Shown here piece by piece: positions 55,278-63,965 of a stretch of 64,000 nt of DNA; the first letter of the stretch is position 1; each line of letters starts with the position of its first letter. The notes beneath the pieces are model-generated. The model had not been told where the DNA came from. It was given only the letters and a program-made list of their open reading frames with translations, and searched no databases. The DNA comes from Flectobacillus sp. BAB-3569 (GTDB lineage: Bacteria > Bacteroidota > Bacteroidia > Cytophagales > Spirosomataceae), in contig NZ_NJFZ01000032.1 in NCBI RefSeq assembly GCF_002270355.1, positions 1 through 64,000 of the forward strand, read 5' to 3'. Made by a program: the position numbers and the translations under genes.

Positions 55278-55524
55278 GTAAACTGGGACAAAGAAAGTGC
55301 AAGCCTAATGTCAAATAAGTAGGAAAACGTTATTAGTTAACAGTATATTGGTTATTTGAAGATGTTCATAATCAAAAGGTTACAGTCAAATTTTGCCTCT
55401 GATATACTATTAATTTAATCTTTCCTGCTACTTACTAAAATTTGATTTGAATTAAAGGTTTCTAATAATTCTCGCTGAATGCGCTCTTTGTCCCTTTTTT
55501 CGATATCCTTAAAAATCGTGAGTC

Positions 55525-57648
55525 ATGAAAAAAAATCGTTATATACTCATGCTTTTGCTCCTTATTGGATTAAAAACACAGGCGCAAAAGTCTCTCAATC
55601 CCAAGCTACAGCTTCTTGTGCGCAATTACCAAGACTCGGTCGTATTGCGTTGGGCGCCTACCAGTGCTGCTCAGTGGCTTTTTGCTAGTCAAAAAGGCTT
55701 TCGTATTCAAAAAACAGTTATTTCAAAAGGCGCAAACCAAGGTGTAAGTACCCTTTTGACACCCAACAAAATTCTTCCTTTGACCTTTGAGGAGGTGAAA
55801 TTGCGTTATTCCAAACAAGATAGTTATGTGGGTGCAGCCGTGCAGTCACTCTATAATCCCAAAGCAAGTACTACTTTTCAGCAGAGTGTGGGAGGTATTA
55901 TCCAAAAAAGTAATGAGCAAAATAGTCGTTATGCCAGTGCGATGTTATCGGCCGACTATAGTGCCAATGCTGCTACCGTGCTTGGTTTGCGATGGGTCGA
56001 TAAAGCACCCAAAAATCCAGAGGATATCATTATGTACAAAGTTTGGGTTGATGCAGATACTAAATCTAATACCAAAGTTGATACTGCTACGGTGGTGCTA
56101 TTTGCGAATCAGTTTACCAAAGTTTACGCGCCTATCACAGCAGGCATTTTGCAAGGTGACTCACAAGTTACGCTTCGTTGGTATCGTATGAGCGTCGATG
56201 GTGAGTTTTCTGGTTATTTGATAGAAAGAAGTGAGGATGGAAAGAATTTTAAATCTATTACGAGCAATCCTTACATTCAAACTCCTGCAGATGAAAATAT
56301 GCTCAAACAAGATTCTTTAACCTACAAAGGGATTAGCAATCCTAGTGCTCTGATTACCTATATCGATTCCAACTTGGTCAACTATCGCAAATACTACTAT
56401 CGAATCGTTGGGATTGACCCATTTGGCGTATCTAGTCCAGTGTCGGATATTATGGTAGGTTCGCCAAAGGATTTTACACCACCTGCAAAACCTAAAAATG
56501 TTAAAATCAAAGTTGTAGATAACAAAGAAGTAAATATTACTTGGGAAAAAACTGGTAATACCAATGATCTCAAGGGTTATGTTGTTGCCAAAGGAGGTTC
56601 GGTGGCTGGACCATTTAATTTTGTCAAAAAAGAAGTTTTGTCTAGTCAAAGTCTCAGTTTTACCGACGCATCGCCTGAGCCGTATACAGGGCGATATTAC
56701 GTAGTAGGAGCTGTAGATACCGCTGGTAATGTAAACTATGCAATGCCAGTGGTGGCAAATATCGAAGATAGAACAGCTCCAAAAGCTCCTAATACTCTCA
56801 CAGCTTCGGCCACGCCTCAAGGGAAAGTAGTTGTTGACTGGCCTGCGAGTACCGAACCTGATGTGGCAATCTATAAGGTGTATCGGGCGTATCGTAAGGA
56901 TGCCAAAAATTACACATTGCTTACGCCTTATGGGGTTCCCAATTCTGAGTACACAGATTCTATCCCAGACAAAACATTATTGAATAGACAGTTGTTCTAT
57001 AAGATAGTTGCAGTTGATTTAAGTAATAATCACTCAGAATATTCGCCAGTAGTTATGGCAAAACTGCCAGATACAAATCCTCCTACGGCACCAGTTTTTG
57101 AACAAATTGTTGTTGAGAAAAACGGGATAAAACTATTGATTGTACCAAGTTCGAGCGAAGATGTTTCTTTTCATACATTATACAAAAAATCTTCGAAAGG
57201 AAGCTGGGAGGTGTTAAAACAATACAATGGTTTATTAACAACCTCTATTAGTTATGTAGACACAGACGTGAAAAATAACCAACGCTATGAGTATAAAGTG
57301 GAGGCAGAAGATTATAGTAAGCTCAAATCCAAATCAGAGTTTTCACAACCGATTTTGTATGTTGGTGAAAATGGCATTGCCAGCGTGGAAGGACTCAAAG
57401 TAAATTATGACCCCAATCAAAAAATTGTGACTTTAGATTGGACTTGCCGTTCAAACAACGTATCTCATTTTGTGATTTATCGTGCTGAAAATAAAGCAGC
57501 ACTGAGTACGTGGCAGACGGTTGAAGCAAATAGATTTTCAGAAAAACTGGATAAGACTCCCAATACCTTAGATTATGCGGTAAAAGTCTATTTCAAGGAT
57601 GGAACTAGCTACAAAATGAGTAATACAGTCAGTGTACAAGCAAAATAA
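55525..57648 (+). CDS. Secreted fibronectin type III repeat protein
   Basis: 707 residues with a signal peptide (KNRYILMLLLLIGLKTQAQ). From about residue 200 onward there are at least four fibronectin-III-like modules, each with the typical ending: SGYLIERSEDGKNFKSI, DFTPPAKPKNVKIKVVDNKE, TAPKAPNTLTASATPQGKVV and TNPPTAPVFEQIVVEKNGIK; YKVYRAYRKDAKNYTLL is a further strand pair. The first 200 residues carry a separate domain. It probably forms an extended binding rod at the surface. It follows the TANFOR-like gene by about 250 nt and appears to belong to the same surface cluster. Confidence 0.8.
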   Translation: MKKNRYILMLLLLIGLKTQAQKSLNPKLQLLVRNYQDSVVLRWAPTSAAQWLFASQKGFRIQKTVISKGANQGVSTLLTPNKILPLTFEEVKLRYSKQDSYVGAAVQSLYNPKASTTFQQSVGGIIQKSNEQNSRYASAMLSADYSANAATVLGLRWVDKAPKNPEDIIMYKVWVDADTKSNTKVDTATVVLFANQFTKVYAPITAGILQGDSQVTLRWYRMSVDGEFSGYLIERSEDGKNFKSITSNPYIQTPADENMLKQDSLTYKGISNPSALITYIDSNLVNYRKYYYRIVGIDPFGVSSPVSDIMVGSPKDFTPPAKPKNVKIKVVDNKEVNITWEKTGNTNDLKGYVVAKGGSVAGPFNFVKKEVLSSQSLSFTDASPEPYTGRYYVVGAVDTAGNVNYAMPVVANIEDRTAPKAPNTLTASATPQGKVVVDWPASTEPDVAIYKVYRAYRKDAKNYTLLTPYGVPNSEYTDSIPDKTLLNRQLFYKIVAVDLSNNHSEYSPVVMAKLPDTNPPTAPVFEQIVVEKNGIKLLIVPSSSEDVSFHTLYKKSSKGSWEVLKQYNGLLTTSISYVDTDVKNNQRYEYKVEAEDYSKLKSKSEFSQPILYVGENGIASVEGLKVNYDPNQKIVTLDWTCRSNNVSHFVIYRAENKAALSTWQTVEANRFSEKLDKTPNTLDYAVKVYFKDGTSYKMSNTVSVQAK

Positions 57649-57779
57649 GTATAAGAGGTTTTTCTGTGAATAATCTTCCTATTTGGCTTAACAGTACACC
57701 ATTATTTTAGAAGAATTTTTACATACATGAGAGAATAAATACCCCATTCTTGTGGCCATCCAAGTTTGGGGATATTTTT

Positions 57780-58292
57780 TTAATCATGTTTTCCCAGAAT
57801 ACGTCTAAATTCCTCCTTGCCTACGGGCAACTTTTTTAAATTCTCAATCATCATCAGTGCTCTTTCAATTCTCAATTGTGGCGATTTTACCCCATCTGCA
57901 TGATGAATGATATAGCGCTGCATACCTTTGGTCAGTCCCTGAAAACGTACATATCCTTCAGGATCAGTATCAAAAACAGCCTGAAGTTCTTCAGGAATCG
58001 TAGCGCCATATTCACTCTGGTCGGGTTCTAATTTTACCTCTACACTCGAACCTAGACTTAATCCTGCTTCTTTCATTCTTTTCGTGCTGAGGTTGATATA
58101 TGCCCAGCCCTCTCCCAAAGCAACCAGACCTGCCTGCCAAGTAATATTTTTAATCGTACACAAAAATCGTATACCCATCTTTCCTCCTAAAGCTTGAACC
58201 ACATCAGGCGGAACATTCAGATAGTATACTTTAAGTGGATTGTTACGTCCAACTTCACTCTGAAAATGAATGGTAGGGAATGTTGAATTCAT
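57780..58292 (-). CDS. DUF1905 plus YdeI/OmpD-associated (OmdA) domain protein
   Basis: 170 residues. The first about 95 residues fit DUF1905 (FQSEVGRNNPLKVYYLNVPP, AYINLSTKRMKEAGLSLGSS). The remainder fits the OmdA or bacteriocin-protection domain (EYGATIPEELQAVFDTDPEG, RYIIHHADGVKSPQLRIERA, MIENLKKLPVG). This two-domain protein is common in Bacteroidota; the biochemical role is unknown. It is a single gene, transcribed against the fibronectin protein. Confidence 0.75.
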   Translation of the reverse strand: MNSTFPTIHFQSEVGRNNPLKVYYLNVPPDVVQALGGKMGIRFLCTIKNITWQAGLVALGEGWAYINLSTKRMKEAGLSLGSSVEVKLEPDQSEYGATIPEELQAVFDTDPEGYVRFQGLTKGMQRYIIHHADGVKSPQLRIERALMMIENLKKLPVGKEEFRRILGKHD

Positions 58293-58635
58293 AAAAAATA
58301 AAAGAATTTAGAAGACCATAGCTTGCAGTTCAAGCGGTAAAATTGATTTTTGTTAACAAAAAAGATAATTTATAAGCCGTATAATAATTAGACAAAACTT
58401 TGTTGATAAGTCTTTAATATTCAGTTATTTTTGAGTGCCTTAAAGTGAATTTCTTAGAGCAACCGCACATTGTTTTAAGAATCATAAATCTTCTCTAACT
58501 CCACGAATAATTGATTTAGTTACAACCTAACTAAAACAAAATGTCATAGCAAAAATAACCATTAATACTTTTTAATACCTCTATTAAGTCTGCTTTCGCC
58601 TAAGAGAGGAGTCTGATAGCTTAAACCTTAAAATT
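58293..58635. other. Divergent gap between OmdA and cupin genes
   Basis: 343 nt of AT-rich sequence. I see no gene, terminator, repeat or convincing TAnnTTTG promoter in it. Confidence 0.5.
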
Positions 58636-59172
58636 ATGGTAAAAAAAGGCACAATTCTGGAAGATAGGAATGGGAATACCCTTGAGTTTATTGAGGTTAG
58701 TTCCGAAACTAATGGTAGCCATACTAAAATAAAAGTATGTTTACAACCCAATCAATTAGCACTAGCTTGTCATTGTCACGAGAAATCGGACGAAATCTAT
58801 GAAATTTTAGAGGGAGAACTCACATACGAGATTAACCACAAAAAAATGCTTGCAAAGGCTGGCGAAACCATTATTTTACCCAAAGCACAAGCACATCGAC
58901 ATTACAATGATTCAGCCAATCCCGTGGTGATGTATTATACCATAACACCTTCTTACGACATAGAGCCACTGATTGAAACGATGATAACGATGTGGCAAAA
59001 TGGCAAAATAAGAAACGGGAATGCTAACTTTTTGCAAAGTATGGTATGGGTAAACTACATGGAGAGTAAGATTTATTTTGAAGGTTTGTCTCAAAAAACA
59101 CAAAACTTTTTAGCCTATATTTTAGCACCAATTGCTTCTGTTTTTGGATACAAAAAGTTTTATCACAATTAG
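58636..59172 (+). CDS. Cupin-domain protein
   Basis: 178 residues. A single small cupin barrel holds motif 1 CHCHEKSDEIYEILEGELTY (His ligands and Glu) and motif 2 AHRHYNDSANPVVMYYTITP. After the barrel the chain has a C-terminal helical segment of about 70 residues (TMITMWQNGKIRNGNANFLQ then SMVWVNYMESKIYFEGLSQK) that may be membrane-associated, since it includes NFLAYILAPIASVFGY. Cupins of this form bind a metal and a small ligand; no reaction can be named. The gene stands alone. Confidence 0.75.
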   Translation: MVKKGTILEDRNGNTLEFIEVSSETNGSHTKIKVCLQPNQLALACHCHEKSDEIYEILEGELTYEINHKKMLAKAGETIILPKAQAHRHYNDSANPVVMYYTITPSYDIEPLIETMITMWQNGKIRNGNANFLQSMVWVNYMESKIYFEGLSQKTQNFLAYILAPIASVFGYKKFYHN

Positions 59173-59254
59173 ATACTGGCAAAGGAGCAAAGGTAAAATT
59201 GTGAGAGTGGAAAGGTAGTTTTAGGAGAAATCATCCCTAATTGAATGAATTTTG

Positions 59255-59316
59255 ATTGAGTGAATGAGTGATTATTTTAAAATTTGTGTTTAAACATAAT
59301 CACTCAATCACTCAAT
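59255..59316. terminator. Long hairpin between convergent genes
   Basis: ATTGAGTGAATGAGTGATTA then T (59255-59275) pairs with 59296-59316 over 21 nt with one mismatch. It lies between the stops of the cupin gene and the gene at 59343. The AT-rich loop and flanks fit a bidirectional terminator or a palindromic repeat. Confidence 0.5.
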
Positions 59317-59342
59317 GTTATTTAAACATAAATAACCTCCCT

Positions 59343-59975
59343 CTACTTATTCTCAATAACTACATTAAAAACGACGTCTCTTTCATCTTTAATGAGTCTT
59401 TTTACTCCTTTTATTTCCAAGCGTGCTCCACTAAACTCTTTTAATTCGAATAGGTCGGTGTGTGTGGCGCTATACGCATCTAAGTTTTCAATTGCCTTAC
59501 TTTCCGACCATGTTTTCCCTCCATTGTAGGAGTACACATATCTTAGCTGTTTGAAGTTAGTCACTGTATTTCCTTTTGGTTCGGCTCGTTTTTCTCTTGG
59601 CGCATTATCAGTATTATTTTTTGACGAAACATCATCACTCATCTTAAATGGATTCGGATTGGCATGAACCACAGGTTTCGTCAAAAAAACAACATATAAG
59701 GTACCATTGGAAGTCTCAAGTAATTTAACTGGAGTTTGCGTATCTATGTTATAATCGCTCGCGACAACACTCGTAGAGATTTTGGTTTTTTTATTCAAAA
59801 GGTATTTTTTGATTTTTATCGATACCAAATCTGATTTATCCTTCTCGACTGTGGCGACAAAAAGTCCCCCTTTTTTATCTAAAAAAGTACCAGCTGTATT
59901 CAAAGACTGGCTTTGAACTTTATTCGAAAGCGATAAAGTTAAGAATAAGCAAAAAGAGGCAAAATATGTTTTCAT
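59343..59975 (-). CDS. Secreted protein of unknown function
   Basis: 210 residues with a signal peptide (MKTYFASFCLFLTLSLSNKV, likely cleaved after QSQ). The mature part shows alternating strands (VATVEKDKSDLVSIKIKKYL, LLETSNGTLYVVFLTKPVVH) and a charged loop with RAEPKGN; YSYNGGKTWSESKAIENL resembles a BNR/sialidase Asp-box (S-x-D/N-G-x-T-W), but only one is present. I do not recognise the family. It lies 68 nt before the third GH29 on the same strand, so both may share a transcript. Confidence 0.65.
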   Translation of the reverse strand: MKTYFASFCLFLTLSLSNKVQSQSLNTAGTFLDKKGGLFVATVEKDKSDLVSIKIKKYLLNKKTKISTSVVASDYNIDTQTPVKLLETSNGTLYVVFLTKPVVHANPNPFKMSDDVSSKNNTDNAPREKRAEPKGNTVTNFKQLRYVYSYNGGKTWSESKAIENLDAYSATHTDLFELKEFSGARLEIKGVKRLIKDERDVVFNVVIENK

Positions 59976-60043
59976 GTCAGTACAAGTTAAAAAATAAGGT
60001 GTTTGAAATGGCTTTCAAACACCTTGATAACGAAGTCCTTATC

Positions 60044-61396
60044 TTATTCTTGTGCGGAGGCCTTATAAACCCCAAACTCTGCTAAGTATACCTTTGCCAA
60101 AGCATCTTTGATGGTCAATTTTACCTGTGTACTTTTAACAGTTGGAAATCTCAACAAGCGCTTATGACCGACTGTTGTACTTTCTGCTAGCTTTTGCCAA
60201 GTCTTACCATCCCAGAATTCTACCCAAAAAGACTTAATTCTTTGTCCTTCAGCAATATTTTCTTGAATAGAGATTCTATCAAACTCCTTTTCACCTTCCA
60301 GTTGTAAAATCAACGACTGATTGACATCTAAAACTTTACTGCTACTTAATTTTTTATCTATCAAAAACTTATGTTTTTTACTAACCAAATTATGGGAGAA
60401 AGTCTCATTCAAAATTTCTCTAAACTTTTTAATAGCATTCACATCAGTCGTTTCTAGTAAACCATCTCGGTTAGGAGGGATGTTTAACAGCAACAAACTA
60501 TTTCTTCCGACCGATTGGTAATAAAGATTAACCAAGTTCTGCGGCGTTCTGACTTTAGTATTTTCTTTTTCATGCCAAAACCAACCCGGACGAATCGAAA
60601 CGTCTGTTTCGGCAGGTATCCAGTCTGGCCCTTTTTCATCACCTGTATTCAAATAATGCTCATCGGCTTTTCCTGGGGCTTGTCCTGCATTATTTATAGT
60701 CGACCAGCAAGTTTCGCCAGCATTACCTTTTTCATTGCCAACCCAACGAACATCTGGGCCAGCATCCGAAAACATCACAGCCTTTGGCTGAAGCTCACGC
60801 ACCATTTTCCAATAACCTTGGAAATCATATTCCATATTTTTGGCGTTTTCGCCTTTAGCACCATCAAACCAAACTTCTGCTATTTCACCATAGTTCGTCA
60901 AGAGTTCTCTCAACTGGTTTTTGTAATACGTATTGTAGGCGTCAGTGCCATAGGTTTTTTCATGTCTGTCCCAAGGAGAAAGATACACGCCAAATTTGAT
61001 ACCAACAGCTTTACAAGCTTCCGAAAGCTCTTTTACGATATCACCCTTCCCGTTTTTATAAGGACTGTTTTTGACAGAATGCTCGGTATATTTTGAAGGC
61101 CAAAGACAAAAGCCATCGTGATGCTTGGCGGTAATGATAGCAATTTTGAAACCTCCAGCTTTCAATGCTTTTGCCCATTGCATCGCATCTAACTTAGTAG
61201 GGTTGAAAATCGAAGGAGATTCATCGCCTTCTCCCCATTCTTTATCAGTATAGGTATTCACAGTAAAGTGCAAAAAGGCAGTAGTCTCTAATTGTTGCCA
61301 AGCCAATTGTCTAGCGGAAGGTTTGGGCAGTGTACCCGACACTTGCCCTTGAGCGGTACAAGCAGCTAAAAGTAATGGTAATATGTATTTCTTCAT
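60044..61396 (-). CDS. Alpha-L-fucosidase-like GH29 (third, distinct)
   Basis: 450 residues from the ATG at 61396. The upstream part of the open frame is basic, without a signal, so the ATG with a hydrophobic signal (MKKYILPLLLAACTAQGQ) is chosen. LAAC could be a lipobox, but cleavage after AQG is also possible. GH29 marks are FLHFTVNTYTDKEWGEGDES, IAIITAKHHDGFCLWPSKYT, IVKELSEACKAVGIKFGVYL and IAEVWFDGAKGENA with nucleophile Asp178. The C-terminal about 130 residues look like an F5/8-type-C-like sandwich (LDVNQSLILQLEGEKEFDRI). It belongs to a different GH29 branch from the proteins at 8626 and 36514. The secreted hypothetical gene follows on the same strand. Confidence 0.88.
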   Translation of the reverse strand: MKKYILPLLLAACTAQGQVSGTLPKPSARQLAWQQLETTAFLHFTVNTYTDKEWGEGDESPSIFNPTKLDAMQWAKALKAGGFKIAIITAKHHDGFCLWPSKYTEHSVKNSPYKNGKGDIVKELSEACKAVGIKFGVYLSPWDRHEKTYGTDAYNTYYKNQLRELLTNYGEIAEVWFDGAKGENAKNMEYDFQGYWKMVRELQPKAVMFSDAGPDVRWVGNEKGNAGETCWSTINNAGQAPGKADEHYLNTGDEKGPDWIPAETDVSIRPGWFWHEKENTKVRTPQNLVNLYYQSVGRNSLLLLNIPPNRDGLLETTDVNAIKKFREILNETFSHNLVSKKHKFLIDKKLSSSKVLDVNQSLILQLEGEKEFDRISIQENIAEGQRIKSFWVEFWDGKTWQKLAESTTVGHKRLLRFPTVKSTQVKLTIKDALAKVYLAEFGVYKASAQE

Positions 61397-61550
61397 GGTT
61401 GAAAATTGAGGTAGGATAAAAGTATTTTTCTCGAAAGTCCTAATTCTTGTTAAAATACTCATGAATATTGGATAAAACACAAGAAGCTTGTCCTGATGGT
61501 GATTCATATCATTGTAAAAGGTACTAAAAAAGCATTAATTCGTAAACAAA

Positions 61551-61581
61551 TTGATAAAACGCGAAGTTCGCTATATATTTG
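61551..61581 (+). promoter_or_regulatory. Candidate promoter of the desaturase gene
   Basis: TTG at 61551-61553 and TATATTTG at 61574-61581 are 20 nt apart, the expected spacing of the Bacteroidota -33 and -7 elements (TTG, TAnnTTTG). It lies about 75 nt before the ATG at 61657. Confidence 0.5.
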
Positions 61582-61656
61582 AAAGATTTTCGTCAGAAAA
61601 TCCCCGAATCTTGAAATAGTCACATTAACAATAACAACTAAACAATTACCAAACTA

Positions 61657-62661
61657 ATGGCATATCAACAAGATTTTACCTATGTTACGGGCACAGAACC
61701 ACACCGTACTCGTACACGTGAAATTGTAAAAGCTCACCCAGAAGTAAAAAAACTTATTACCAAAAACCCCATGACTTTCGTTTGGATTCTAGGCTGTGTA
61801 TCAATGCAAATTGGTATGGCTTACCTAGTAAAAGATCAAGCATGGTGGGTTATTTTGGCAGCTGCTTGGCTAATCGGTGCGTTTCCAACGCATACACTTT
61901 TTGTATGTATTCATGAGGCTGCACACAACTTGATTTTCAAAAAACCATCTTGGAATGTTTATGCAGGTATCGTTGCAAACTTTCCATCTTTGGCACCAAC
62001 AGCTATTTCATTCAAAAATTATCACCTAAAACACCATGCATTTCAAGGTGTTCACGAGTTAGATGCAGACTTACCAGATCACTGGGAAGCAAAATTGATT
62101 AACAACTATTTCATAGGTAAAGCATTGTGGTTGTTATTATTTCCAATTTTCCAAGCTATTCGTACATTGCGTTGTTTGGAATTGGCGGTATTTGACCGTT
62201 GGGTAATCATGAATATCGTTTGCCAATTGGCATTTGATGCGATTATTGTGTATACAATGGGTTGGCCTGCATTAGGTTACATGGGTGCAAGTTTTATGTT
62301 CTCAGTAGGTTTACACCCACTAGGTGCTCGTTGGATTCAAGAACACTATTTAGTATTGGACAAAAACCAAGAAACATACAGCTACTACGGTGCATTGAAT
62401 GGAATCAACATGAACGTAGGTTATCACAACGAACACCACGATATGCCATCAGTACCTTGGAACAACCTTCCAAAATTGAAAGCTACTGCTCCAGAGTTTT
62501 ATGATAATTTGAAATATCATACTTCATTTACAAAGCTATTCTTTACTTTCTTGTTTAGTCAAGAAGTAGGTCTTTATTCACGTATTGTTCGTAAAGAAAG
62601 AGGTAAAGTTACTTTGGATGACAACTCAACACCAGATATTCAGTTGTTGCAAGGAAAGTAA
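61657..62661 (+). CDS. Membrane fatty-acid desaturase resembling eukaryotic sphingolipid delta-4 desaturase (DES1)
   Basis: 334 residues with four or more membrane segments and the three His boxes of di-iron desaturases: CIHEAAHN, NYHLKHHAF and GYHNEHHDMPSVPW. From memory the whole chain is collinear with human DEGS1: N-terminal DFTYVTGTEPHRTRTREI, HELDADLPDHWEAKL, LHPLGARWIQEHYLVLDKNQ, ETYSYYGALN, and a C-terminal LYSRIVRK. Such enzymes introduce the trans-delta-4 double bond of ceramides. Cytophagales do make sphingolipids, so a ceramide substrate is plausible; a fatty-acyl or other lipid substrate is possible. It is a single gene with its own promoter and terminator. Confidence 0.85.
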   Translation: MAYQQDFTYVTGTEPHRTRTREIVKAHPEVKKLITKNPMTFVWILGCVSMQIGMAYLVKDQAWWVILAAAWLIGAFPTHTLFVCIHEAAHNLIFKKPSWNVYAGIVANFPSLAPTAISFKNYHLKHHAFQGVHELDADLPDHWEAKLINNYFIGKALWLLLFPIFQAIRTLRCLELAVFDRWVIMNIVCQLAFDAIIVYTMGWPALGYMGASFMFSVGLHPLGARWIQEHYLVLDKNQETYSYYGALNGINMNVGYHNEHHDMPSVPWNNLPKLKATAPEFYDNLKYHTSFTKLFFTFLFSQEVGLYSRIVRKERGKVTLDDNSTPDIQLLQGK

Positions 62662-62680
62662 TAAATTGTATTATGTATCG

Positions 62681-62720
62681 AAAACCCTCGTTTAATCAAG
62701 TTAGACGAGGGTTTTTTGTT
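62681..62720 (+). terminator. Rho-independent terminator of the desaturase gene
   Basis: AAAACCCTCGT (62681-62691) pairs with ACGAGGGTTTT (62705-62715), followed by TTGTTTGTTT. It is 20 nt behind the stop. Confidence 0.85.
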
Positions 62721-62765
62721 TGTTTGGGATGATATTTTAAACGAACAATTAAAATATTTTTCGCT

Positions 62766-62789
62766 AGTGCTGGATTCCTATCCAGCACT
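62766..62789. terminator. Hairpin between desaturase and cysteine desulfurase genes
   Basis: AGTGCTGGAT (62766-62775) pairs perfectly with ATCCAGCACT (62780-62789) around TCCT. On the plus strand it is followed by CTCTTTTTC; on the minus strand no T-run is seen. It may be a second terminator or a palindromic repeat. Confidence 0.5.
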
Positions 62790-62819
62790 CTCTTTTTCTA
62801 AGGATTCTATCCTAAATCT

Positions 62820-63965
62820 TTACCTCATTTTTTCAATCACTTCCACTACATGATTGATCGCAAAATCAATTTCCTCTTCAGTGGTATATTTCCCTAAACT
62901 AAATCGAATAGAACTATACGCCAAGTCGTCGTTTATGCCCATAGCCTTGAGCACATGTGAGGGTAGGACAGAGGCTGAAGTACAGGCAGAACCAGAGGAA
63001 ACGGCGATATTTTTGAGGTTTCCTAATAGCATTTCGCCATCTACTCCACCAAAAGCAATATTCGTAACATGCGCCAATCTTGGTGCATTTCCTCCATTTA
63101 CAGAAGTATTTTCAAGTTTTGATAGGATGGATTGCTCTAATTTATATCTTAAAAAAGAAAGCTTTTCTTGATTGTTTTTCATCTCTAATCTAGCCAAATC
63201 GCAGGCTTTTCCTAGGCTAACTATGCCAGGTACATTAAGCGTTCCTGAGCGCATACCTCGTTCGTGTTTACCGCCATCCATTTGGGCGATGACCTGAAGT
63301 TTGGGATTATTTCGGTTGACATACAAGGCGCCAATTCCTTTGGCTCCATAGAGTTTGTGAGCCGATAAACTCAAAAGGTCGATAGGTGTATTTCGTAGAT
63401 TGATGGGGAGTTTGCCAACAGCCTGAGTAGCGTCGGTATGAAAAAATATATTTCTTTCTCTGCAGATTTTTGCTATCTCCTCAATCGGAAAAATAACGCC
63501 TGTTTCGTTGTTGGCATACATCGCCGAAACCAATAAAGTATCGGCTTCGATTGCGTCAGTAATTTGTTCAGTCGTGATTAGACCGTCTGAATCAGGTAAT
63601 AATACGGTGATCCTTGCTCCAAATTGCTCCAAATGCGTACACACATCGAGGATGGCTTTATGTTCGGTGGCAATAGTGATAATATGATTTTTCTCTTTGC
63701 CCAATGCTTCAAATACACCTTTAATCGCTAGATTATTTGACTCTGTTGCGCCGCTGGTAAAGACAATATCTTTTTCGCTTGCACCAAGTAGTTTAGCAAC
63801 TTGCATACGTGCTATCGAAACGGCTTCTTCAGCTTGCCAGCCATACAAATGACTTCTTGAAGCAGCATTACCGAAGTTCTGAGTAAACCATGGTAACATT
63901 TCTGCTAAAACCCTCTCGTCGACAGGCGTTGTGGCGTTGTAATCCAAATAAACAGGTAATTTCAC
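62820..63965 (-). CDS. Cysteine desulfurase (NifS/IscS-type)
   Basis: 381 residues from a GTG at 63965, which gives the usual start KLPVYLDYNATTPVDERV; a TTG ten codons upstream at 63995 would add residues not typical for the family. The PLP enzyme removes sulfur from cysteine for Fe-S and thiolated-tRNA synthesis. The PLP Lys is in SLSAHKLYGAKGIGALYV, the catalytic Cys in VSSGSACTSASVLPSHVL, with GTLNVPGIVSLG following the conserved RSG. It is group-I-like by its long loop after SSGSACTS, although IscS and NifS cannot be told apart here. The 35 nt upstream reach the window edge, so an upstream gene is not visible. Confidence 0.93.
   Translation of the reverse strand: MKLPVYLDYNATTPVDERVLAEMLPWFTQNFGNAASRSHLYGWQAEEAVSIARMQVAKLLGASEKDIVFTSGATESNNLAIKGVFEALGKEKNHIITIATEHKAILDVCTHLEQFGARITVLLPDSDGLITTEQITDAIEADTLLVSAMYANNETGVIFPIEEIAKICRERNIFFHTDATQAVGKLPINLRNTPIDLLSLSAHKLYGAKGIGALYVNRNNPKLQVIAQMDGGKHERGMRSGTLNVPGIVSLGKACDLARLEMKNNQEKLSFLRYKLEQSILSKLENTSVNGGNAPRLAHVTNIAFGGVDGEMLLGNLKNIAVSSGSACTSASVLPSHVLKAMGINDDLAYSSIRFSLGKYTTEEEIDFAINHVVEVIEKMR

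Noticed and set aside
59500-59560. Sialidase (BNR) identity for the secreted protein at 59343-59975
   Set aside because: Only one Asp-box-like segment (YSYNGGKTW) is present, with no other sialidase motif and a length too short for a propeller.
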